From Aquilaria yunnanensis (lineage: Eukaryota > Streptophyta > Magnoliopsida > Malvales > Thymelaeaceae), in contig JBDJPA010000011.1 in NCBI GenBank assembly GCA_039654915.1, positions 4,836,001 through 4,900,000 on the forward strand: DNA of 64,000 bases, in the 5' to 3' direction. The translations under genes and the position numbers were made by a program. A model generated the notes under the pieces. That model made no database searches. It saw nothing but the letters and a program-made list of their open reading frames with translations, and was not told where the DNA came from. Below, piece after piece: positions 48,801 to 61,400 of the stretch (position 1 is the first letter of the stretch; every line of letters starts with the position of its first letter).

Positions 48801-48863
48801 TATATATCTAGTTCTAACTTTAATTAATTTCTACATTGATTCAATTGTTTTATTTTTTATTCC

Positions 48864-48869
<6 letters not shown>

Positions 48870-48906
<37 letters not shown>
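48870..48906. repeat. AT microsatellite
   Basis: Uninterrupted (TA)n run of about 36 bases inside the CACTA-like element. Confidence 0.9.
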
Positions 48907-48911
<5 letters not shown>

Positions 48912-49193
48912 ATAAATAGATTTTTTAAGAAATAAATAATAAATATCATAACAATTACATTCCAAGTATAATTAACTAATCATCGTATATCTATCATAAG
49001 GTTCCAATTTTAATTTTCATTATACACAAAACATCACATTTGGTGATAGTGTGTGCCTATTTTTTATGTTGCAGAATTGCATCTAGTATGAGATGATTTT
49101 TTCTTTGTGATTGCGACATAGGTTTTTTCAGTGATGCTTTGCAATGAAAATTAATGTCGCAATTAAGTGTATTATGAAATTTTTGTAATAGTA

Positions 49194-49860
49194 ATGGCTA
49201 CTGTATTTACCTTGATCTCTTGTAATATGTTTGATAACCTCTACTTGATGAGAAGCCCAATCTAATGTTTGTTTAAGAACAAATACTATACTTATCCCCT
49301 GAATTTGTTCAAGTCATTTTTTTGTTTCTGTTTTTGTATCTCACATGATAATCACTATATAGGTTACGTTTTAACTAAGGTGGCTATTATGTACTCTAGA
49401 CACGGTAATGGTTTTCCAAATTTACCTCTTACCATCTTAGGTAATTTTCATCGCACCCCCCAATCTAGATGGCGTTTTATCTCCTTAAACATTGGTACTG
49501 CAAAACTTCATCTCCTTCCGTTGTCATTGCCAAAAAATGATGATGCAACATCTTTACCATTGTGCAAACAGTGGTCAATCACCTCAAGATCATGTCCCTC
49601 ACCTTTAGACCAATGGCCGCTTAAGTAGATCAAGGCCGGTGGTCATCTTGCAATATTGCCTCCTTTTGCTCAACCTTAAATTAAACACGAGGATGACAAT
49701 AAGATCTTGGAGGCTAGTGGTGACAATGAGATCCAGGAGCTGAGTTATGATTGGCGCGGTATAGGGATGAACGGTGGCTGCAGTATGATTTGGAAATTGA
49801 TGATGAGATTGTCTGATCGAGATCTATTGTGCCAACAAAATAAGTTTTATATATTGTTAT
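49194..49860. other. Unassigned sequence with a 119-codon frame
   Basis: A + frame at 49269-49628 shows no recognised domain and ends in a C-rich patch. It is followed by a purine-rich stretch (49640-49800). No gene is supported. Confidence 0.4.
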
Positions 49861-50440
49861 AGACACTTTTATATATTGCATCAGACACTTTTATATATTT
49901 ATTTAGACTTTTTTACTTATTAGTTTAGACACTTTTATTCTGAAAAAATAAATTATCTTTATATTATTTTAGATATTTTCAGTTATTTGTTTAGACCATT
50001 TTATATATTTCTGTAGATATTTTTATATATTCATTCAGACAGTTTTTTCTTATGGTTTCATACATTTATTTTTGGAGAGAATGAATTATTTGCACATTGG
50101 TTAAGACACTTTTACATATTTCTTAGATACCTTTTGATATTCATTCAGACACTTTTACTTATTGATTCACTTTTATTTTCTTAGAACATTAAATTTATAC
50201 ATATTGTTTTACACATTTTCACAATATTGTGTTAGATACTTTTACTTATTAGTTTTAGGCATTTTTGTTTATTGCTTCAGATACTTTTATTTATAAAAGA
50301 TGTAAATTATACATATATTACTTCATACGCTTTTACATATTATTTCAGAAACTTTTATACGTTACTTTATACACATTTTCATATCATTTAGACACTTCAA
50401 TATATCATCTTAGACACTTTTCCAAATTGTTTCTTTACAA
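49861..50440. repeat. Minisatellite with exact 22-bp period
   Basis: The unit consensus is about AGACACTTTTATATATTNNTTC. The AGAC/AGAT landmark falls at 49861, 49883, 49905, 49927, 49971, 49993, 50015 and 50037, all steps of 22 or 44. It then continues with near-22 spacing (50104, 50125, 50147, 50234, 50256, 50279) to about 50440. Roughly 26 units, degenerate in sequence but strict in phase. Confidence 0.85.
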
Positions 50441-50459
50441 AATCCGGTGGCCGAGACAA

Positions 50460-50770
50460 TAGAGATGAGTGATGAGAGATGCAATCTAAAGGTAATTATG
50501 ACATGATCTAGAGTGGAGCAATAACTAACGTGATTTCAAGGCATTAATAGCATCATCTAGATGTGATAGCTAGATATAATTTTCAGTCTGAGTGATTTGG
50601 AGGTAAGCAATTATCCGCGTAATCTGGAGGTGTTTAAAGATGTCGACAACGTGATCTAGTGAGAGATGATGACATAATATAGAGTCTAGTAATAATGACA
50701 CAGTTTGGTGGTGAACGACAATAACATGATTTGAAGATGAGTGATAGTGACATGATTGAGGTGATAATTA
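50460..50770. repeat. Degenerate purine-rich tandem repeat
   Basis: Words like GTGACATGATCTGGAGGTGA and AACGTGATCTAG recur about every 30-45 bases with heavy divergence. It immediately follows the 22-bp array. Non-coding. Confidence 0.5.
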
Positions 50771-52004
50771 ACGGAGAAGCTTCAATTTAGAGGTCAAGAG
50801 TGATTGGAGAAGCCCTGATTTGAAGGCTATGAGGAGAGGAATGGACTAGAAGTGATAGTGGTGGGGGCTAGAGTTTTTGGAGAAAGAAAGATTTGTCTAG
50901 GGCCAATTTTATCAAATTTTTAGATGGTTGCTGGGTGATATGTTGAGCATTAGGTGTGATTTAGTGTGTCTAATTGGACATGTGTATGTAATATAATAAC
51001 TAAACTTTAAATCAACTAAAGTAGCATATATAGTAAGAATCACATATTGTTTGCTACAATCAAATTATTTAGGGATGATGAAAGTGGAATACTACTCATA
51101 GTTAACACGAGATAACATAAATTTAAACTAAAATAATTATCTTATTGTCGAAAGAAAAAAAAAGGGGAATAGTTCTCATGTTATCTCCCCACTTAGCTAA
51201 AAACATCACTAGTCTCAATCTTTTAATTCCATTGTGAATTGCTCCAAACTATCATTTTGTTGCATATTGGTATTTTTTTTATTGTTTGTTGCATATTGGT
51301 CCCTCACCCTAAACAAGATTGTGTCAGTACAAAAACCTGATTTATAGAGAGAAAAAATTGATAATTTAAATTATCCATTGACTTGAAAAAAATTAGAGGA
51401 GATAATTAATTTATTAGAATACAATTATTGAACAGTTTGAATTTAAAATTCAAAAAGTTAAACATGAAATGGTTGCATGCGAGTTGATGAATTCATATTA
51501 TTTGGTGATTTCTAATAAATTCAAAGTGACAGTTAATAGGTCATTTGAACTAATAGTGTTTCCTTTTTATAAATTAGGGCTCTGTGTCAACTTAATCTTA
51601 TCTAATATTGCACACATTATAAAGGTGTGAGACCAAATATGAAAGAAATGGAGTTTGATGAATGGTGATATCTACCCTTGGTTTATTAGGCTAAAGCAAA
51701 CCTTGAAGACCCGAATTGACTTAAGGTCTAAAACAGTCATGAGGGCTAAAACTCACATAATGGCCACTAGTCCATTCCCTTAAGAAAATGTAACTCATGG
51801 GTTCATGTGTCCCATTAATCCTATGATTTATAAGCTATGAAAAGCAGCTGCTTCATCCTATGGCTCTAAATACAAAGTACATCACTTTCAATACTTAAAT
51901 AAAGGCCATTACGATTCATTATAAGGTGTGAGGCCACTTTATTGGTATTTACTTTTTACCTAAAATTCATACTTACTGAATTGTATGAGAATATTTTGTA
52001 GGTG
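50771..52004. other. Intergenic sequence, nothing recognised
   Basis: Non-coding DNA between the repeat arrays and the next hAT-like element. Confidence 0.5.
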
Positions 52005-52012
52005 TGTGAGAA

Positions 52013-52893
52013 CAGAGGCAGGGCCAGGATTTCAAATTAAGGGGTGCAGGATGAAGGAACTATTAATATATATATATATATATATTACAGAAAAAATATA
52101 TTTTTTGGTATAGTCAGAAAAATATACTAAAATTATAGTTAGAGCTTTTATGATTTAAAATATTAAACATTATTAATTTCAATCTCCATAGTCATGTAGT
52201 GATTTTAGTATGAAGTTCATTGAAATCAATAATAAAATAAAATAAGATAAAGAAATATACAAATTCAAAAAGTAAGTCACATAACTTAGATGGTGGGCAA
52301 TGTGAAGAATGAAGAAATTTTAATTGCAAATTCCAACTTTACAAAAATATTATTGACAATAATGATATTTTTTTAATCTAGTGCGATAATAAGAATTATA
52401 TACTGTTTGGATGATAAAATATATGTAAAAAAATAAAAAAAAATTTGCTACCTGATCCTTCATGACTTGCTACTTTTGCAAGCCATTTTTTTCCACATTG
52501 TTTTGTTAAATCTCTTTGGCTCAATTTCATACGACTTTTATATGTATACTAATATGGCCATGTGTCTTTTCTTACATCCTAAGCCAATTGCAATTTGGCT
52601 TTAACAAGCCATTTGACTAACCTGGTAATAACAACATAAAAAAATTAATTCAACTGCAAGTAAAAAAAACCTAGGTTAATATATTAATATTGGGTATAAA
52701 TTTTATATAAAAAATTTAAAAATCAGTATTTTTTTTACCCTCTATAATATTTGTGTTGTTGTTTATATTTTTCTACTATTTAATTTTTTTAAATAATTTA
52801 TAAAATATATATCATATATATAATTATGCAAAAGTATTAGGAGGGGTTTAGGAGGGCGCGAGAGGCACCCAGCCCCCCTTGTCTCCACCCCTG
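52013..52893. mobile_element. Non-autonomous hAT-like element (CAGRGGCGGAGCC-type ends)
   Basis: The left end CAGAGGCAGGGCCAGGAT followed by AAGGGGTGCAGG mirrors the right end, CAGGGGTGGAGACAAGGGGG followed by CTGGGTGCC when read inward. These ends are typical of the TTF-type hATs whose coding remnant lies at 22250-24345. Flanking 8-mers TGTGAGAA and TGTTACTC agree at 5 of 8 positions, so the target duplication is decayed. The AT-rich interior has no transposase. Confidence 0.65.
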
Positions 52894-52954
52894 TGTTACT
52901 CTCTTATTAAAAATCTAATTAAACTCAAATTATTTATAATCTTGAGATTAGTAC

Positions 52955-53280
52955 TCAATTCATTTTAATCAAAGTCAATTTAATCTAAAATGGTTTTAAA
53001 TTTTTTTCACCTAGAACCAATTTCATTTGAAAGCCAATATTATATAGGTGTAATAATTCATTTGAAACAAAATTTTTATCATATTATTAAATTTTTATGA
53101 ATTTTTTTTAATGTTAAAAAAATCATAAAAAATCAATAGTATTATAAAAATTTTACAATCAATAGATTATTTCACTTAAATAATATTAACTTTTAAATAA
53201 AATTAATTTTAATTAAAAAAATATAAATATAAAAATAAGTTATTTTAAATTAAGTTGGCTTAAATTAAAACAAATTATTC
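52955..53280. mobile_element. Palindromic MITE family, copy 4
   Basis: Divergent member of the family at 40450, 41707 and 42590. It has the same order of internal words (AATTTCATTTGAAAGCCAAT, AATTTTTATGAATTTTTTTT, TTAAATAAAATTAATTTTAA) and the same inverted-arm structure. Non-coding. Confidence 0.65.
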
Positions 53281-54188
53281 ATAGAAAATTCAAGCCCTTA
53301 TAAGTAAACGCTTATATTTTTCAATTAGAGTGGACATTCAAGATCAGAAACGCTAGATAAAATTAATCTCGGGTACAAGAAATAATTCATTAAAGTAATA
53401 AAAATTTGTGAATTCAATCCCATTAGCCTAAAAATAATGGTGTTTTTCTACACTGGGGCTTATCTATCGGGCCCCTAAAATTTAAAATTTGAGGTAAGTA
53501 CCATTTGAATTTTATTAGGGGTGTAAGCTTTATCCGAGTAACGGTCGTACTCGTACGTCAAATAGCGATACAATCGGCCAAGTCGGTGGATTTTCTCTCC
53601 CACCTACACTTGCCAGTCACGCTAGGGCGCACATGCCAGCCATTGAGGTAAAGAAAAATCAGGTCGTCACTCGGGGCTACCAGAATTCGAAAACCCATGG
53701 TAAAAAAAAGGGAAGAAAAAACAAAAAAACACAAGAGAAAACGCAGAAATCGAATTAATAAAAAAAAAAAACAAACGAAATACATGAAGTTATCGAAATT
53801 CTTCGAAAATAAATCCCGCTTAAAAGCTTGTTGTCGTTATAATTTTTTGTTTTCTCTTTTTGAATTTTCCTTGGAGCCTAAAAATCCGAAAATCTCTCTC
53901 TCTCTTGGCTTTCTTTGCTTTAAAAACACAAATAGAGTAGCTGCTACTCCTGCTCACAATATTTTAAGCGCTTCCGCTTCAGAAAGCGAAAAAGGCAAAA
54001 ACTCACTCAATCGGCGGAGCGAGAGGGAGAGAGATTTGGATCTCACACACTCGTCGTGCGCGGGCGAGCGAGCTGAAGAGGAAGACTAAGAAGCGAGACA
54101 CGACTTCCAATCGGAACGAGCCTCGGTTTCTCGCCAATTCAATTTCGGCTGCCAGTTGGAGGCTTTTGAGAGTCGAATCGGGAGAGAA
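53281..54188. promoter_or_regulatory. Upstream region and 5' UTR of the DUF4057 gene
   Basis: A purine-rich stretch at 53700-53790, CT and GA runs near 53896-53905 and 54014-54034, and a GC-richer leader precede the ATG at 54189. No definite TATA box was recognised. The two opposed open frames here are compositional. Confidence 0.4.
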
Positions 54189-56244
54189 ATGGAGAGGACG
54201 ACGCCGGTGAGGAAGCCCCACACATCCACCGCAGATCTGCTCACTTGGTCCGAGACTCCCCCGCCCTCCGCCGCTTCCTCCGCCTCTCGCCCCACCCGCA
54301 ATACCCAGGTGCCCATTTTTTTTTTCTTCTTCTAATCGCTGGTACTTATACTCTCGGTCTTTGAGATTGTTTGTGTGTATTGATTGGCCGGATTGTTTTT
54401 GGGCGGGTTGATGGCAGCCGTCGGATGGGATCAGTAAGGTGGTGTTTGGAGGGCAAGTGACGGATGAGGAAGTGGAGAGCTTGAACAAAAGGTAAGATCT
54501 GATTTTGCCCCTCTTCATGTTCTGCTTAGCTTCTCGATTTCCAAAGTTTGCTTGCTTTCGATTACTCTCACTTTTCTCTCCTACATGATCTCAATACCCA
54601 TAGGATATATTACCTGATTCAACCCCATCGTTTAAAAGTTTTAAGCAATTGGTGGAGAGATCTTGAAATGAATTGATTTAATCTGTTTCATCATTAGGGA
54701 GAGGATCTCTGATTGAAAGCTAATTTGACTGCCCATTGATGCTGTCAGCTTAAAATGATTCTGTAAATTTTAATTCACCCAAACCTCTCAGTTTATTGGA
54801 CTTTCAGATGATTGGTTGTTCAACCTAGAAGATAAAACAGCATGACGTCTGGGAATTGATGATAGTCCCTGGGGTTTTTAGGTTTTACGAATCATGAATC
54901 ATGAAAAATGAAGTCTTAACCATTGAGATGGCTGAAAAGAAAGTATTTCTTTTGCTAATAACGTTAGGTTTCTTCTTGACGTTTTTAAACTCTATCAAAT
55001 TGCTAACATTTGAATCTTTCTGGTATCTAGGAAACCTTGTTCCGGATATAAAATGAAGGAGATGACAGGGAGTGGCATTTTTTCAGCCAACGGGGAAAAT
55101 GATCCGTCTGAAGAGGCCAATGCCACTTTGGCCAATAAAACAGGATTGCGCATGTACCAGGTATGTTATTACCTGTTTTATAAATCTCTATCATTATGAA
55201 AGCTTGTCAAGAAAATTATGGTTTTCAAGTTTCAAGTATTGATATTTTGCTGTATTATTAGCAAGCACTTGCTGGAATCAGTCACATTTCATTTGCGGAG
55301 GAAGAGAGCATTTCTCCTAAAAGGCCAACTTCTCTGCCTGAGGTGGCAAAGCAGCGCGAGCTAAGTGGAACACTAGAAAGTGAAGCTGAGGACAATTTGA
55401 AGAAGCAGCTTTCTGATGCAAAGAGCAAGGAGCTTAGTGGTCATGACATCTTTGCACCCCCACCTGAAATTTTACCAAGGTCAACTGCAGTACCATTGGC
55501 GTTGAAGGACCATTTGGCCATAGGAGAAAATCCTGAATCTGTATGTGCCTTTTTGCAGCAGCTAGTTTGATGGATTCCTTTGGAATAATTAAGAAAGTAG
55601 TTGCTTGCTAATGTGTGTGAGTGTGTTGTGATATCGTGTGGTTTTATATTGAGAGGGTAATCAGATTATTAATCTGGCAAGTTCTACAAAGTATGTAATG
55701 AAGGAAAAAAAATTCGCCTGGGAGAAGAAAGGCTTCAGGAGTGAGAAGGTGTGGAGGATAGGGAACCAGGAAATGCCTTGGAAATAATGGATAGGTTTAG
55801 CTAGTCGTAGCAGGTATAGGACTAAATTGGAATTTGGGGCCAATTATCAAGTCAAGCAGTATTACTTTCTGGTTGTTGGTTGTTGCAAGGAGCAGTTGAG
55901 CAAGATTTATTTATTTCTACTGATGTCTTCTAGCAGTTTTAAAGAATTTTAATGCTCTAACTGGTTTCTTCAACCTGGATTTAATACCGTAGGCTGCTGG
56001 AGCTGAGGAAGCTGGGACAAAGACAGCAAAGAAAATTTATGACAAAAAATTTGCTGAGCTTTCAGGGAATAACATATTCAAGGGGGATGTGTCCCCGGCA
56101 TCCGCTGAGAAACATCTCAGTACAGCAAAACTGCGGGAGATTAGTGGAAGCAACATCTTTGCTGATGTAAAGGTAGAACCACGAGATTATCTAGGAGGAG
56201 TACGCAAGCCCCCGGGTGGGGAGAGCAGCATTGCTCTGGTTTAA
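54189..56244 (+). CDS. DUF4057 / HN1-like (Jupiter-type) protein
   Basis: Five exons (54189-54308, 54418-54491, 55031-55160, 55262-55540, 55993-56244) with GT..AG introns join to 284 residues. The start MERTTPVRKPHTSTADLLTW is typical of the plant family. The protein is hydrophilic, with no signal peptide or membrane segment. It contains a recurring motif [KR/A]E[LIM][ST]GxxIF at least four times: KEMTGSGIF (about residue 75), KELSGHDIF (about 160), AELSGNNIF (about 221) and REISGSNIF (about 253). The family resembles animal HN1/Jupiter microtubule-associated proteins. Arabidopsis At1g78150 and At1g35780, often labelled N-lysine methyltransferase, are homologues from memory. No SET domain is present here, so that label has no support in this sequence. 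The function remains unknown. Confidence 0.92.
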
Positions 56245-58477
56245 CTTGTTAGGTTTAACCTTTATTTGTCAATTGGTGTTTGGTTTATTAGTTAATGGGG
56301 TTTGATGATATTATTTAACTTTTGTGTTGTTTGTTTGGGAAGTCATGATTTAGGCCTAGCATATATCAAAGAGATACTGTGAACTTTGTGCTAATTGTAA
56401 TTGGGTTTGCCTGTCTATAATCTCCTGTTTTCATTTCTTGTCTGGTGAAGGTCTTGGGGTTGCTGTTCACATTTATAACTTATTGTTTACAAGGACATGG
56501 ATAGTAGTAATTACTTACTCTTCAAGCACGCTCATCGTTAATTCGTTTCGTTTTAACTTCCAACCACTTCTCACCACTCTGGTAACTTACCTGGTTTTCA
56601 TACTTTTACCCTACTGCTCAGCACTTACCTGATTGTTCTCTTTAAAACTAATCAATGTGCTTGCAAACGTTGTCTCAGACACGACCGAATTTCGTTGAAC
56701 TTTCAGTCCATATTTCGACTATCTGGGTACACTGGCGTATTTGACAGTAATTTTGAAAAAGGAGTTATTAGAAGTTTCTTTGATATATATAATGATTATT
56801 TCATAAGTATTTTTAATCCTTTTTTTTTTATTTCCTGTTCTTTTTTCCTGGTTGGGAACGGAAAAATTCATAAAAAATTCTTTACCTTTTTTAAATTTTT
56901 TTTGAACTGATTATTAATTAGAATACTAGATAGAACTTAGGCTTTTAAATGCCATTGATTATAAACGATAAATCAACAAATAATGAAAATAATGAATTAT
57001 TTTTAATGGGAAAAGTACTTTAATACTTTATTTAACCTTTATCTATTTATTTACAAATTAGATACAACAAAAACATCATTTTGTTTCTCTGCATCGCTTA
57101 TTCATGTATTTTTTAAATTATTCATAACTGCCTTGAGTTGATATTTGGGCTATTTGGCTCTAGAATTTTCTCCTTCTTCTCTTCATAATGTTTTTGGTTT
57201 TGTTTATTATTAATGTTAATAATTTGCATTAGAGTAGAAAAACCTTTTCTCTTCATAATGTTTATTAATGTTAATTTCGAAACGTGCATTATGCAAGATG
57301 TTATTGGCCCGTAGAATCAGAGTCCACTGCTTGAGATTCAATTGCCTGAAAAGTAGGACAAGGAAGAATTCGCCATCTTTGACCTGGAAATTTCATTTAT
57401 TACATTAAATACTCTAATCCCTTTTTCTTTTTCTTTTTGTTTTCAAGAAAAAAACCGTCACGGTTTACCAAAAAAATAAGGAAACTTTCCGGATTAACTA
57501 ATGTTAAATATATTTCCCTAAAAAAGAAACTTATGTTAAAGAAATTTTTAGTATTGATTTATGAAAAAGAATTTCTTATTATAAATCATGAGTAGTAATT
57601 TCACTATTTCGCTGCCCTATTATCTACTCGTTTCGCTTGGCTGGCAAGGAACAAAACGGACACACACAGGACACTTGGCCTTCTGCTATTCTCGCTATCA
57701 AGGGATTTTCATCCCTTGGCTTTCCGTCTACCAGGCGACAAAAGGGAATGGTGCCGGTCCAGTTATCAGATACGCACACCTCTACACCATAAATCCAGAA
57801 AGATCCACTACTCAGACGACACGTAACACCCTCATAAAACTATCCAAACCCCTATCTTTATCCAACGGCGGTCGATTTGATTCCAGCATACATGTGAAAC
57901 ATAGAATTAGCTCAGCGAGAAAGCGGATCAACCTCGGATGGAGAAAATCAAGGATTATTTGTTGCAAATTCTGTTTCGGCTCTGGGATTTCGATAACTGA
58001 AAAAAAGAAAAAAGCTTTTAATAATTAAGAATGATCAAATCGAACAAACGACAAAAAGTAAGCATCTCTCTCTTTCTGCGGTGCGTGCGCTTTATGTGTG
58101 CGACAGAGTAGTGGCGACTCGCTTCATTTTAATGGCGTGAGCTCCTGCCCTCACCAGACCCAGCACTCGTTTTCGTATAACCGTTCGTCAGAATTTTCCA
58201 TTTCCCTTCCAATTCCTCTCTCAATCCGGACACATCCCAAGAAGAGAGAGAAAGCGCAAAAAAAAAAAAAAAATTCATACCCAAGTTCCAAAGCTAAACT
58301 TTTTTCTTTTTCTTTCTTTTCGTTTTTAGAATCCTCTCTTGGTCACTCTCTTTCTTGAGATATTGGTTTCGAACAATCTGCTGCTGCATTTGGGTTTTTG
58401 GTTCTCGATTCCCAGTTCTCGTTTCTGTACTGTTACTGTGGTTTATGTTGTAGAACTTTTGTGTCGTTTTTCCGAGG
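56245..58477. other. Intergenic region and Pumilio 5' UTR
   Basis: No gene was recognised between the DUF4057 stop and the Pumilio ATG. The + frame at 57588-58028 (146 codons) has no domain and lies in the promoter side. The transcript leader probably begins after 58030, in CT-rich DNA with an A14 run near 58260. Confidence 0.5.
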
Positions 58478-61400
58478 ATGTTTGAACTAGCTGAGAAAGA
58501 GAAGAGGATCATTCAGGACATGACGAGAAACGAACAGTCTGTTTCGAAGGAGATCCCTCAGGCTGTCGTTTCGAATCTCCATCATCGTCACAAGCCCTAC
58601 ATGGGTAGTGGCTCTCCTATGAGCCGAGTGTCTCCGCAGTCGGAGCACTCTTCTTCCAGCTCCTTCTCCAATGGTTTCTGCTCGTCGGAGGACGGCTCGC
58701 AGTTTCCAAATCCATTTCCCGAGGCTAAGTATCACTTGCCCAATACCCATTACGCGGATGGCCTCTGGTTGGATCCTGGTTTAAATAGCTCTTCACATTA
58801 TACAAGGAATGAGAGCGAGAAGTTGGTGGATGATTTGGGCTTGTGTGAGAATCTGATGAGAATGCGTGTGAGAGATGAGGAAAAGAATAACAGTGGCAGC
58901 CAAATGAATAGACTTGAGGGGGACCCAGATGGTCTTGGCTTTTGGTTTGGTGGGAGTATTGGTTCTATTGGAAATCTGCCTCATAACGTTGATAAATATG
59001 GGCCACGTGAGGGTTCAAACAAAGCTGCTTTTGGCTACCCAGGTGTTGAGTCCTCTGCTTTTGGAATCTCTGGTTGTTTTAATAATGATATCAGGTATCC
59101 GCTAGGGTTGCCAGGGGGATACGAAAAGGGTGACTCTGGGGGGTTTCGGAATAGGCCTAATGAGTACTGTTCTAACGCTGGATGGAGGGAGAACCAAAGA
59201 ATGGATCCGTTGGAGGAAGCCAGAAGCCGGGACTCTAGATGCGTTCTGTCACAGAACAATTTCTGTAACAGGCCTTTGCTAGATGATGCTTTTCTTCGCT
59301 CACAGCAATGGAGAATGGATCCTAAAGAGGGAAGAGAGGTCATTGATCCACTAAGTTATTCTAGGTTATATCATTCCAAGTTAGGAGCCAGTTCAGAGAA
59401 CATTTTACCCCTTCATTCATTCTCCAGTGAGAACGCAAATGCAGTGCCAAACAATTGGGTGCCTCAATCTCATGTATGCATGAAAGAAGCAGACGATGTA
59501 CAACATTTTAGGTGTGAGGATAGCCTCATCATACAAGGCAAAGGTTTGAAGTATGGTATCAACAAGGGAAGTAATTTAACAAGGAGTCAAAAGAAAAATT
59601 CCCAGAAAGAGATTATGTTGAAAAATCTGAGAGGTAAAGGCTTCAAGCTGGAAAATTCTACAAGTAATAGACAGATTAGTGAAAATGGGCAAGGTCTAAT
59701 CAATTCCCATGCTGTGAAATATCTGCCAATGCCTTATTCACTGGCCAAGTTCCAGGGTCGTATCTATTACATGGCAAAGGACCAGGATGATTCTCGGTTC
59801 TTGCAGACAATGTTTGATGAGGGAACTGAATTAGACGTGCAGATAGTGTTCAATGAGATCATTGATCATGTTGGTGAGCTTATGATGGACCCTTTTGGCA
59901 ACTACCTCATGCAGAAGCTGTTGGAAGTTTGCAGTGAAGAGCAAAGAATGCAAATTGTGCTCCGAGTGACTGAAGAAGAAGGACAGCTTGTTAGGATTTC
60001 CTTGAACACCTTCGGGTAGTTCCTAATTCAATCTCTGTTCAATAATTTTTTTTTGTTTTGGTTTTCAGTTTTGATGATTTATTTGGGCCATTTCTTCTCA
60101 ATACTAATGAATTTGTGCCTTTTGCACCAGTACACGTGTGGTGCAGAAGTTGATTGAGAGGCTAAGATCAAAGCAGGAGATATCACTTGTGAAAGCAGCT
60201 CTAAAACCTGGTCTTCTTGATTTAATTAAGGATCTAAATGGGAATCATGTCTTACAGCGTTGCTTGCAATGCCTTAGCAATGAAGACAACAAGGTAGGCC
60301 TTTCACTGGTTCCTCCACTAGACCTGATAACACCAAAATCCTCAAGTTCAACTCTGATCATAAGCTATCCTGAATAGTTTGCCTGTGACGTTTTTTATTG
60401 CTTTAGTTTGATTGCATTGGAGGTGAAGCATGTATCTGCAGAATTTTATCAGTAGCACATTAATATTATCATTAGCCAGTTTGCTGAAATGGACGAGTTT
60501 AACATCATCAGGATCATTATCATCTTCTAGTATGCAGTGTTCCACACTCAAAAGGAATTCTGTGTGAAATTAATTTATATCCAAGATGATATAAATTTGT
60601 GCTTTGCCAGTTAGTTATGTCAACTTCATTGCTATAGCACTAGAACAATGCCTAGGTAGTTGACAATAATACTTCACAAAAGCATCATTTATATGGGAGT
60701 TTTAGTTCCTAAGCTTTCTTCTTTCTGTTTACTTGGGATTACAAGTAGTACTTGATGAATGCAAGAGTCTCGGTTAGATGTTTTCTACGGTGTGTAGGCT
60801 TCTTTAAAGGTAATGGGGGCAAGACCTGTACTTGGTGTATGAGATGGAGATCTCCCATAGCTTCACTGCAGTTGAGTTGAAAGCGATCTTGTGAACTTTT
60901 AACCTTATATTACCATGGAAAATTTATGGCAGTATGAATCAATGATTGAGAAAGAAAAAAAGAGTAAATGCCATATCATTTAATCTGATTATTTATCTTA
61001 CTGATCACAAATGTCATCTGGTTGGTGTACACATGTCAGGTTTAGTTATGCTTTACATGAATACATGTCGAGTAAACAATGCCGCACGCTAAAGAGGAAT
61101 TTGTGGGATGAATTGACATTCAACCTAATAAGGTTTATTAATTTTGCTTTCCTGACGCTGCTATTCTAAAAAATGATATGGCCATGATCCACCACAGGTT
61201 TACCTGAGAAAGCATAAACTGCTTGATTTCCTCTTAACTGCATAGAACTTGCATAAATGGTCTGATCTTCAACTACTTGAATGGTTAGAGAAAATCATAA
61301 TGTGTTTCATAGATAGTATCGTTCATTTGGTTATTCGGGCACTTAACATATTTGTTGTTATGACATTCCTTTTCTTTTCCCTCTTCCTTTTTGATGTACA

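Larger units (their letters stand above)
44680..49193 (+). mobile_element. CACTA (En/Spm)-like element, degenerate, with internal direct duplications
   Basis: The left end reads CACTATAACAAAT and the right end, read inward, TACTATTACAAAAATT, a one-base-degraded CACTA terminus. No matching 3-bp target duplication remains. Subterminal parts carry repeated TTGCGACGA and TCGCAA words in both orientations, including the hairpin TTTTTGCGACGA/TCATCGCAAAAA near 45068. A block at 44856-45330 is repeated at 46362-46810 and another at 46050-46345 is repeated at 46808-47130. Weak plant-transposase (Ptta/En-Spm) traces lie at 47285-48600. They include DRQELNFKDRWTDKH and a NKSHR motif, in broken frames. 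Confidence 0.55.

Noticed and set aside
49861..50440. Possible CRISPR-like array because of the regular 22-bp period
   Set aside because: Units are contiguous without unique spacers and diverge within the repeat, and the host is a plant; it is a minisatellite.
53697..54518. Opposed 130- and 171-codon frames at the start of the DUF4057 gene
   Set aside because: Lys/Arg- and Glu-rich low complexity from purine runs, or the antisense shadow of exon 1 and its leader.
57588..58028. 146-codon + frame before the Pumilio gene
   Set aside because: No recognisable domain, lies in the promoter side of a known gene, and has no splice partner.
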